This document shows positions 1 to 4,508 of a DNA stretch of 5,208 nucleotides, one piece after another; the stretch's first letter is position 1, and every line of letters begins with the position of its first letter. Made by a program: the position numbers and the translations under genes. Below the pieces are notes generated by a model. The model worked only from the letters and a program-made list of their open reading frames with translations, did no database searches and was not told the origin of the DNA. The stretch comes from Nitrospirota bacterium (lineage in GTDB: Bacteria; Nitrospirota; Thermodesulfovibrionia; Thermodesulfovibrionales; UBA6898). Location of the stretch: NCBI GenBank assembly GCA_021787505.1, contig JAJYLU010000182.1, positions 1 to 5,208 on the forward strand, written 5' to 3'.

Positions 1-11
1 TTTCACAATAT

Positions 12-1112
12 TCATATCCTCATCGGCATGATCACGCACCGGTATTCGGTGTCGGTCTCTTCCCTAATCAAGACAGGGCTCAGGGGCGCCTGCAGTTCCA
101 TTACCACATTTTCGGAAGCCATCGCATCGAGAATGTCGATGAGGTAGCGGGCGTTGAAGCCGAGGGATACCGGTTCCCCTCTGTAGTCGACGGCCAGTTC
201 ATCGCTGGCTTCGCCGAGGTCCGGGTTGGAAGAGGTGATCGAGATGAGGCCGTCGGAGAGATCGACTTTAACCGCATTCGAGCGTTCGCGCGACATTATC
301 GCGACCCTCCGGAGCGTTTTGGTGAAAGCCTCTTTCCCCACACTGACCTTTTTTTCGTTGGACGAGGGGATAACCTGTTCGTAATTCGGGTACGTCCCTT
401 CGATCAGCCTTGTCAGGAACTGCATTTCCCCGACCCCGAAAAGCACATGGTTCTTGCCGAGCGTCATACGGACACTCTCTTCGGACTTGTCGAGAAGCTT
501 CCTCAGCTCCTGGGCGGCCTTTCTCGGCACGATAAGTTTTCGCTCTTCCCTGACCGTCCCCTCGATGCCCCTTTTGATCAATGCGAGCCGGTGGCCGTCG
601 GTGCCGACAACCGTTACCTTGACGCCCGGGATGATATGAAAAAGAAGACCGTTAAGCGTATAGCGCGTATCGCTCTCTCCCGCGGCGAAAACCGTCTTCT
701 CTATCAACTCAGCCAGCACCTTCGCGCTGACCTGCAGCTCTTCCATGTCCTCCATGCCCGGCCATGCGGGGAACTCCTTAGAAGGCAGACAGGCAAGCCG
801 GAAACTGCTGGCCCCGGCCTTCAGCTTAAGCCACTGCTCGTCTATGGACTCGCAGACAAGGTCGCCTTCGACCTCTCTGACGATCTCGAACATCTTCCTT
901 GCGGGAATGCATATCTTGCCTTCTTTTTCCACTTTTATCTGGAGGGGCTCCTTCAGGGCGGTGTCGAGATCGGTGGCGGTAATGAAGGATCCGCTCTTCC
1001 CGGCATCCAAGAGAAAATGGCTCAGCACCGGCATGGTGTTTCTCTTCTCCACGATATTTTGGATGTTCGAGAGTTTTGCCAGTATTTCGTCCTTCGAAAC
1101 AATGATCTTCAT
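12..1112 (-). CDS. dnaN: DNA polymerase III subunit beta (sliding clamp)
   Basis: Encodes a 366-residue beta clamp, the usual family length. It forms a ring-shaped dimer around DNA in the cytoplasm, tethers DNA polymerase III and other clamp-binding partners, and is loaded by the clamp-loader complex. Visible family motifs: VEKRNTMPVL (residues 21-30) in the first clamp fold; SDTRYTLNG (147-155) and TDGHRLAL (171-178) in the second; FLTRLIEGTYPNY (232-244) leading into the third; FNARYLIDIL (319-328); and the C-terminal VIMPMRI (360-366), which lines the peptide-binding pocket in known clamps. I chose the ATG at 1112 because it gives the standard N-terminus MKIIVSKDEIL and has AAGGAGG six bases upstream. 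The frame stays open upstream to 1208, but that part lies inside dnaA in another frame. It is second in a dnaA-dnaN unit, 11 nt after the dnaA stop. No terminator is visible in the 11 bases beyond its stop, so the operon may continue leftward. Confidence 0.98.
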   Translation of the reverse strand: MKIIVSKDEILAKLSNIQNIVEKRNTMPVLSHFLLDAGKSGSFITATDLDTALKEPLQIKVEKEGKICIPARKMFEIVREVEGDLVCESIDEQWLKLKAGASSFRLACLPSKEFPAWPGMEDMEELQVSAKVLAELIEKTVFAAGESDTRYTLNGLLFHIIPGVKVTVVGTDGHRLALIKRGIEGTVREERKLIVPRKAAQELRKLLDKSEESVRMTLGKNHVLFGVGEMQFLTRLIEGTYPNYEQVIPSSNEKKVSVGKEAFTKTLRRVAIMSRERSNAVKVDLSDGLISITSSNPDLGEASDELAVDYRGEPVSLGFNARYLIDILDAMASENVVMELQAPLSPVLIREETDTEYRCVIMPMRI

Positions 1113-1118
1113 GCGGCC

Positions 1119-1125
1119 CCTCCTT
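1119..1125 (-). promoter_or_regulatory. Shine-Dalgarno site of dnaN, overlapping the dnaA stop
   Basis: On the minus strand the bases read TAAGGAGG followed by GGCCGC and ATG. AAGGAGG is a near-perfect anti-16S match, six bases before the dnaN start. It shares bases with the TAA stop of dnaA, so ribosomes ending dnaA finish on the dnaN initiation site, which suggests translational coupling. It also decides the dnaN start against the longer open frame. Confidence 0.85.
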
Positions 1126-2458
1126 AGTTCTTTATCTTCGTCAAGAGATTGTCTATCATCCTGTTGAATGTTTCGTCCTTCGTCCTGCGTTCCTCGATTT
1201 GCTTGCATGCATAGATGACCGTTGCATGGTCCTTGCCGCCGAAATGTTTTCCGATATCGCTCAGAGAAGCCTCGGTGACCTGCTTGCTCAGATACATCGC
1301 CACCTGCCGCGGCAATGCGATATCTTTCGTTCTCCTCTTCGCCTTGATATCGGCCAGACTGATATTGTAGAAGTCACAGACGATTTTTTGCACTATTTCC
1401 ACCGTCACCGGCCTTTCGTCATCATGGATGATGTCTTTGAGGACCTTTTTCGTCGTCTCAAGGTTGATCTCCTCGCCCGTGAGGGACGCCTGCGCTGCGA
1501 TCCGGATAAGGCAACCCTCGAGTTCCCTTATATTCGAGCGTATCTTGGAAGCGAGGAAATTCGCGACCTCTTCCGGGATCTTTTTCAGCGCCATCATCTC
1601 GGCCTTCTTGTAGATGATAGCGAGCTTCGTCTCGATATCCGGTGGCTGTATGTCGGCGATCAGGCCCATGTTGAATCTCGACCGCAGACGGTCGGTAACC
1701 TCGCTGATCTCTCTCGGGGGTCTGTCGCAGGATATCACGATCTGTTTCTGCTTTTCATACAAGGCGTTGAACGTGTAAAAAAATTCCTCCTGTGTCGCGG
1801 TCTTCTTCGCGATAAACTGTACATCATCAAGAAGGAGCAAGTCCAGGTTTCTGTACTTCTCCTTCAACTCGACCATCTTGTCATGCCTCAGAGATGAGAC
1901 GACCTCATTGGTAAATTGCTCGGAGGAAACATAGAGGACCGAGAAGTCGCCTCGCGAATCGAGAACCTTATTGCCGATTGCGTTCATCAGATGGGTCTTG
2001 CCCAGGCCGACGCCGCCATAGATGAAGAGCGGATTATACGTCTTTCCCGGCGACTCGGCAACCGCTATCGCAGCCGCATGGGCAAATTGGTTACTGTTGC
2101 CCGTGATGAAATTCTCGAAGGTATACTTGGGGTTGAGGTAAATCCCTTTGCTGGCCAGCTTTATCCTTCTGTTTTCGAGCTTCTCGATGATCTTTCTCTG
2201 GTTGTTCTGCTGCTTCTCCTCGATCTTATAGCGAAGCGCAACCGGATAGCCGACCACTATTTCGATTGCTTCCTTGAGCAGGTTCGGGTAGGAATCTTCT
2301 ATCCATTCTTTAAAGAAACGGTTCGGGATCTCGAGGGTGGCCGTCTGGTCCTTTAAGTTGAAAAGCCTGATTGGTTTGAACCATAAGTCAAATATCGAAT
2401 TGCCGACCTTACCCTCTATCTTCGAGAGACTCTTATGCCATATCTCATCTATCGTCAT
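1124..2458 (-). CDS. dnaA: Chromosomal replication initiator protein DnaA
   Basis: A 444-residue DnaA, a cytoplasmic AAA+ ATPase that binds origin DnaA boxes, forms an ATP-dependent filament and melts the origin for helicase loading. Domain I (about 1-75) carries the typical IWHKSLSKIEGKV start and the W/F-rich core. The domain II linker is short (about 80-105). Domain III has Walker A GGVGLGKTH (148-156), Walker B LLLLDD (207-212), sensor I ISCD (242-245), the arginine-finger region DRLRSRF (256-262) and sensor II RELEG (311-315). Domain IV (about 350-444) has the basic loop KAKRRTKDIALPRQVAMYL (372-390) and the DNA-recognition signature GGKDHATVIYACKQI (407-421). The ATG at 2458 is the first possible start: an in-frame TAA lies two codons upstream. 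Its Shine-Dalgarno is poor, since the nearest purine motif, AAAAGG, lies about 16 bases away, so initiation may be weak or controlled. All catalytic and DNA-contact motifs are intact. It is divergent from kdsC across a probable oriC. Confidence 0.99.
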   Translation of the reverse strand: MTIDEIWHKSLSKIEGKVGNSIFDLWFKPIRLFNLKDQTATLEIPNRFFKEWIEDSYPNLLKEAIEIVVGYPVALRYKIEEKQQNNQRKIIEKLENRRIKLASKGIYLNPKYTFENFITGNSNQFAHAAAIAVAESPGKTYNPLFIYGGVGLGKTHLMNAIGNKVLDSRGDFSVLYVSSEQFTNEVVSSLRHDKMVELKEKYRNLDLLLLDDVQFIAKKTATQEEFFYTFNALYEKQKQIVISCDRPPREISEVTDRLRSRFNMGLIADIQPPDIETKLAIIYKKAEMMALKKIPEEVANFLASKIRSNIRELEGCLIRIAAQASLTGEEINLETTKKVLKDIIHDDERPVTVEIVQKIVCDFYNISLADIKAKRRTKDIALPRQVAMYLSKQVTEASLSDIGKHFGGKDHATVIYACKQIEERRTKDETFNRMIDNLLTKIKN

Positions 2459-2464
2459 ATTTTT

Positions 2465-2473
2465 TTATTCACT
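2465..2473 (+). promoter_or_regulatory. DnaA-box-like 9-mer next to the dnaA start
   Basis: TTATTCACT matches the consensus TTATNCACA at every position except the last. It is the closest match to a classical DnaA box that I found in the intergenic region. It lies 7 bp upstream of the dnaA start codon, in the predicted leader, where DnaA binding could contribute to autoregulation. A single near-match in an AT-rich stretch may be chance. Confidence 0.35.
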
Positions 2474-2481
2474 GCCTTTTG

Positions 2482-2506
2482 CTAACAAGTTCTTAACAAT
2501 TGTTAG
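2482..2506. repeat. Inverted repeat with a 12-bp perfect palindrome in the dnaA leader
   Basis: CTAACAA (2482-2488) and TTGTTAG (2500-2506) form a perfect 7-bp inverted repeat around an 11-nt loop. Inside it, TAACAATTGTTA (2494-2505) is a perfect palindrome. TAACAA also occurs as a direct repeat at 2483-2488 and 2494-2499, a spacing of 11 bp or about one helical turn. The element lies between the predicted dnaA transcription start and the start codon, so it could be a protein operator or an RNA hairpin in the leader. It has no U-tract positioned as in an intrinsic terminator. Confidence 0.6.
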
Positions 2507-2509
2507 TAA
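2501..2509 (-). promoter_or_regulatory. TTACYRACA motif, copy 1 (possible variant DnaA box)
   Basis: Reads TTACTAACA on the minus strand. It differs by one base from TTACCAACA at the putative unwinding module and by one base from TTACTGACA at 2577-2585. Each copy agrees with TTATNCACA at seven of nine positions, counting N. It overlaps the right part of the palindrome in the dnaA leader. Confidence 0.35.
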
Positions 2510-2530
2510 CTGTGTCGTGGAAGGTAAGCT

Positions 2531-2559
2531 ATTATAGCTCAATTTAATATTTCAGACAA
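2531..2559 (-). promoter_or_regulatory. Predicted sigma70-type promoter of dnaA-dnaN
   Basis: On the minus strand, TTGTCT (2559-2554) is separated by exactly 17 bases from a perfect TATAAT (2536-2531). The -35 hexamer matches TTGACA at four of six positions, and the spacer is AT-rich. Transcription would start near 2524, giving a leader of about 65 nt that contains the inverted repeat and the DnaA-box-like site. No other site upstream of dnaA matches as well. Confidence 0.75.
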
Positions 2560-2576
2560 TATCTCTGTTCCTTCTC

Positions 2577-2585
2577 TGTCAGTAA
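2577..2585 (-). promoter_or_regulatory. TTACYRACA motif, copy 2 (possible variant DnaA box)
   Basis: Reads TTACTGACA on the minus strand, just upstream of the dnaA -35 hexamer. On the plus strand TGTCAGTAAC (2577-2586) matches TGTTAGTAAC (2501-2510) at nine of ten bases. The two copies are 76 bp apart and bracket the dnaA promoter, an arrangement that would suit autoregulation. Confidence 0.35.
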
Positions 2586-2695
2586 CCTTTTGGCTTTTTC
2601 GTCATGCCGTAAGTGTTTGCATTGCGTCGTTTTCCCTTACATGTTTTTCAAGGAGAAAAAGCTTTATAAAACGATATCTTACAGGGTTTTAGGGC

Positions 2696-2704
2696 TTACC
2701 AACA
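2696..2704 (+). promoter_or_regulatory. Box element of the putative origin unwinding module
   Basis: TTACCAACA sits four bases (GCAC) before the triplet array, the place occupied by a DnaA box in described basal unwinding systems. It matches TTATNCACA at seven of nine positions and belongs to the TTACYRACA family seen twice more in this region. Position, rather than identity to the consensus, is the main argument. Confidence 0.45.
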
Positions 2705-2708
2705 GCAC

Positions 2709-2745
2709 TTATTACTACTACTAGTCTCTTAATATTTATATAAAG
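2709..2745 (+). other. Putative DnaA-trio array and AT-rich DNA unwinding element
   Basis: Five triplets TTA TTA CTA CTA CTA run without interruption from 2709 to 2723. On the complementary strand these read 3'-AAT AAT GAT GAT GAT-5', which fits the 3'-[G/A]AT-5' DnaA-trio described for bacterial origins. A short G/C-containing spacer and a box-like 9-mer precede them. A stretch made almost only of A and T follows (about 2729-2743). The order box, spacer, trios, AT-rich DNA matches the known basal unwinding architecture, and strand opening would proceed rightward toward kdsC. Confidence 0.6.
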
Positions 2746-2759
2746 AAGAAGGAGGAGGA
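2742..2759 (+). other. Pure purine tract with GAA/GGA triplets
   Basis: Eighteen consecutive purines (AAAGAAGAAGGAGGAGGA) directly follow the AT-rich stretch. The tract contains GGAGGAGG, a strong Shine-Dalgarno-like sequence, yet no convincing gene starts behind it; kdsC begins about 90 bases later. It may be part of the origin, for example by favouring unusual helix structure, or it may have no role. Confidence 0.4.
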
Positions 2760-2767
2760 CTTATATC

Positions 2768-2796
2768 TTGACAGATGGGATGACGAAGCTTAATCT
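2768..2796 (+). promoter_or_regulatory. Candidate sigma70-type promoter of the kdsC-pgsA-plsY operon
   Basis: A perfect TTGACA (2768-2773) is followed after exactly 17 bases by TAATCT (2791-2796), which keeps the three most conserved -10 bases (T1, A2, T6). Transcription would start near 2803, leaving a leader of about 50 nt before kdsC. The promoter lies downstream of the putative unwinding module and divergent from the dnaA promoter. The weak -10 makes this less certain than the dnaA promoter. Confidence 0.5.
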
Positions 2797-2852
2797 ATCT
2801 TTCATACCTTTTGGCTGCCTGATAGGGAAAAATACGATTCGCTCGGAAGCTT

Positions 2853-3413
2853 ATGAAAAGAAATCTACCTTTACGAAAAAGAACAAAAAAAGAGGTCAAG
2901 AATATAGCGCGGAATATAAAATTGCTTATTCTTGACGTCGACGGGGTCCTTACCGACGGAAGCATAGTACTCGATAACAAAGGGAATGAGTACAAATTAT
3001 TCCATGTCCGTGACGGGCATGGAATAAAAATGCTGATGAAAGCCGGGGTGGAAGTAGCGATCATCACAGGCAGAAGTTCCAAGGTAGTGGAAAGAAGGGC
3101 CGAAGAACTCGGCATCAGGGAGGTTTTCCAGAAATGCCACGACAAGGTTTCGGCCTATCAGGACCTGCTCCGCAGGTACTCGCTCGATGGAGGGGAGGTC
3201 GCCTACGTCGGCGACGACATCGTCGATGCACCGGTAATGAGCAGGGTCGGACTTCCCATCACGGTATCGGATGCCGACCCGGGGATCAAAAAGTATGCAT
3301 TGTACGTAACGAAGCAGAGAGGGGGAAGGGGTGCGGTCAGGGAAGTCACCGACTATCTCCTGGAGGCCAAGGGGCTCTGGCATAGGATTATCGATGGCTA
3401 CTTTGAAGCTTAA
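2853..3413 (+). CDS. kdsC: 3-deoxy-D-manno-octulosonate 8-phosphate phosphatase (KdsC, HAD family)
   Basis: A 186-residue HAD phosphatase of the KdsC type, close to the usual length of about 170-190. It hydrolyses Kdo-8-phosphate to Kdo in the cytoplasm, a step in making the LPS inner core. HAD motif I is DVDGVLTDG (28-36; nucleophile D28, general acid D30), motif II is TGRSS (72-76), the motif III lysine is probably K98, and motif IV is GDDIVDAPVM (120-129). The tail RGGRGAVREVTDYLLEAKG is typical of KdsC, and there is no cap domain. The ATG at 2853 is the only good start, with weak GGAAG five bases or so before it and an in-frame TAG at 2823. The first 23 residues are strikingly basic (10 Lys/Arg), whereas family members usually have a milder leader. 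kdsA and kdsB are not in the window. The closely related N-acylneuraminate-9-phosphatase-type HADs are an alternative that these motifs cannot fully exclude. Its 3' end overlaps pgsA. Confidence 0.9.
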   Translation: MKRNLPLRKRTKKEVKNIARNIKLLILDVDGVLTDGSIVLDNKGNEYKLFHVRDGHGIKMLMKAGVEVAIITGRSSKVVERRAEELGIREVFQKCHDKVSAYQDLLRRYSLDGGEVAYVGDDIVDAPVMSRVGLPITVSDADPGIKKYALYVTKQRGGRGAVREVTDYLLEAKGLWHRIIDGYFEA

Positions 3414-3927
3414 CCTGCCGACCATCCTGACGCTGAGCCGGATTGTGCTCATTCCTTTTTTTGTGATCACTGTATACCGGTATCCCTTCATCGGGGCGCT
3501 TGTCTTCGGGGTCGCCTCCATCACGGATTTTCTTGACGGATATCTGGCCCGCCGGTCGGGTCAGATAACGAAGTTCGGCATTATTATGGACCCTATCGCC
3601 GATAAGTTTCTGATTATAACCGCGCTGATCGTTCTGGTCGATATGGAGCGGCTTCCCGCATGGATCGCAATCGTGCTTATTGTACGGGATTTTCTTATAA
3701 CCGCGCTGAGGGTGGTCGCCCTCTCAAGAGATATTGTCATCCCGGCCGAAATGGGGGGTAAGCTCAAGACGACTGCCCAGATTACCTCGATCTTATGTCT
3801 GGTTCTCATGGGTAGTATATTCCAGATCGATCTCTATGATATAGGGATTGTCTTTATATGGATCGCCCTCGTGCTGGCGGTAGTATCCGGGGTGAAATAT
3901 ACGCTTTTCTTCTGGAGAAGCATATGA
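3394..3927 (+). CDS. pgsA: CDP-diacylglycerol--glycerol-3-phosphate 3-phosphatidyltransferase
   Basis: A 177-residue integral membrane enzyme that makes phosphatidylglycerophosphate from CDP-diacylglycerol and glycerol-3-phosphate, the committed step to phosphatidylglycerol and cardiolipin. The CDP-alcohol phosphotransferase signature D-x2-D-G-x2-A-R-x8-G-x3-D-x3-D is perfect, with D45, D48, G49, A52, R53, G62, D66 and D70. Further PgsA-type features are the opening NLPTILTLSRI (7-17), RDFLITALR (98-106) and GGKLKTTAQ (121-129). Hydrophobic segments fall at about 17-42, 72-82, 89-110, 130-144 and 150-173. I chose the ATG at 3394 because it gives the usual N-terminus and has AGGA six bases upstream. 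The frame is open to 3331, but that part overlaps kdsC. It overlaps kdsC by 20 nt and plsY by 4 nt, which indicates coupled translation. Phosphatidylserine synthase is less likely given the GGKLKT segment and the size. Confidence 0.93.
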   Translation: MATLKLNLPTILTLSRIVLIPFFVITVYRYPFIGALVFGVASITDFLDGYLARRSGQITKFGIIMDPIADKFLIITALIVLVDMERLPAWIAIVLIVRDFLITALRVVALSRDIVIPAEMGGKLKTTAQITSILCLVLMGSIFQIDLYDIGIVFIWIALVLAVVSGVKYTLFFWRSI

Positions 3928-4508
3928 ATGTGGTGTTACTGTCGGCAGTTGCTTTCCTTCTCGGTTCCATACCCACCGGGATGTTGGTAGCCAAAATCAA
4001 GGGGGTAAATCTACGAAGCGCGGGAAGCGGAAATATCGGCGCAACCAACGTGCTTAGGACCACTGGAAAAGGGGCTGCGGTCCTTACGCTTGTGGGAGAT
4101 ATCGCCAAGGGGTCACTAGCGGTTCTGATGGCAAAGTACTTTAATACGGGTATTTTTTATCAAGGAATAATCGGTATCTTTGCGGTGCTCGGACACGACT
4201 TTTCACTTTTCCTGAAATTCAGAGGAGGAAAGGGTGTTGCCACAAGTATAGGGGTACTGTGTATTTACTCTCCACAAACAGGGCTGATTACTATTATAAT
4301 ATGGCTGATGACAGTTCTCATTACGCGATATTCGTCGCTGGGCGCCCTTGTGTCTTTCGGCATTCTGCCCCTCAGCGCTTTTTTTCTCGATTCGCGTGAG
4401 AAATTCCCGCTCTTTTTTCTCCTGGCAGTGATGATCTTCTTTCGCCATAAGGACAATATCGTCCGTCTGATAAAAGGCGCCGAGCCCATGATAGGCGGAG
4501 GCTCATGA
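3924..4508 (+). CDS. plsY: Acyl-phosphate:glycerol-3-phosphate acyltransferase PlsY
   Basis: A 194-residue polytopic membrane protein of the PlsY family, at the typical length of about 190-210. It transfers an acyl chain from acyl-phosphate (made by PlsX) to glycerol-3-phosphate, giving lysophosphatidic acid, the first step of phospholipid synthesis. Conserved regions: LLGSIPTG (12-19) in the first membrane helix; SGNIGATNVLR (35-45); GHDFSLFLKFRGGKGVATS (90-108), the catalytic/phosphate-binding loop; and RHKDNIVRLIKGAEP (174-188) with H175, N178 and E187. Motif 2 normally reads GHxxPxF, and here the proline is a serine (S94). I chose the ATG at 3924, which overlaps the pgsA stop as ATGA, with GGAG six bases upstream. 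The longer open frame from 3858 lies within pgsA and adds no family sequence. Together with pgsA it places two glycerol-3-phosphate-using lipid enzymes side by side. plsX is not in the window. Confidence 0.95.
   Translation: MNVVLLSAVAFLLGSIPTGMLVAKIKGVNLRSAGSGNIGATNVLRTTGKGAAVLTLVGDIAKGSLAVLMAKYFNTGIFYQGIIGIFAVLGHDFSLFLKFRGGKGVATSIGVLCIYSPQTGLITIIIWLMTVLITRYSSLGALVSFGILPLSAFFLDSREKFPLFFLLAVMIFFRHKDNIVRLIKGAEPMIGGGS

Larger units (their letters stand above)
2585..2816. repeat. Direct repeat ACCTTTTGGCT flanking the putative origin core
   Basis: The 11-mer ACCTTTTGGCT occurs at 2585-2595 and again at 2806-2816, in the same orientation and 221 bp apart. A shorter related copy, CCTTTTG, lies at 2475-2481. 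The two full copies bracket the unwinding module and the kdsC promoter. A perfect 11-mer repeat within 394 bp is unlikely to be chance, but I do not recognise the motif. Confidence 0.5.
2459..2852. other. Intergenic region between dnaA and kdsC, probable oriC
   Basis: This 394-bp gene-free stretch separates divergent dnaA and kdsC. It is AT-richer than its flanks and dense in short repeats. From left to right it holds: a one-mismatch DnaA-box-like 9-mer (2465-2473); an inverted repeat (2482-2506); the dnaA promoter (2531-2559); TTACYRACA-type 9-mers on both strands; a block at 2600-2690 in which I see only TTACA-type fragments and no strong signal; a box/triplet/AT-rich module (2696-2745); a purine tract (2742-2759); and a candidate kdsC promoter (2768-2796). 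In many bacteria oriC lies directly upstream of dnaA, and both flanking transcription units point away from this region. No canonical TTATNCACA box is present, so the origin call rests on context and on the unwinding module. Confidence 0.7.

Noticed and set aside
447..1127. A 226-codon plus-strand open frame antisense to dnaN
   Set aside because: It lies fully opposite a clear dnaN with all family motifs intact. Its protein has no recognisable fold, and it is explained by codon bias on the opposite strand.
1113..1208. A longer dnaN with 32 extra N-terminal residues
   Set aside because: The extension lies inside dnaA in another frame. The ATG at 1112 has an ideal Shine-Dalgarno and yields the normal clamp N-terminus.
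1199..1897. A 232-codon plus-strand open frame antisense to dnaA
   Set aside because: It mirrors the AAA+ domain of dnaA, is low in convincing features and has no ribosome-binding site or context. It is a shadow frame.
2482..2506. An intrinsic terminator at the inverted repeat upstream of dnaA
   Set aside because: The stem is AT-rich with only two G/C pairs, and no U-tract follows directly in either direction. Termination here would also block dnaA.
2659..3411. AAGCTT recurring four times (2659, 2786, 2847, 3406), twice as GAAGCTTA near gene starts
   Set aside because: It is a short 6-mer palindrome with irregular spacing, and one copy lies inside coding sequence. There is no consistent flank that would suggest an operator.
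2997..3524. A 175-codon minus-strand frame opposite kdsC and pgsA, and the shorter one at 2795-3145
   Set aside because: Both are antisense to motif-complete genes and cross gene boundaries with no family similarity.
3858..3923. A longer plsY with 22 extra N-terminal residues
   Set aside because: It would overlap pgsA by 70 nt and adds a charged, non-family leader. The ATGA overlap start at 3924 with GGAG upstream is much better.
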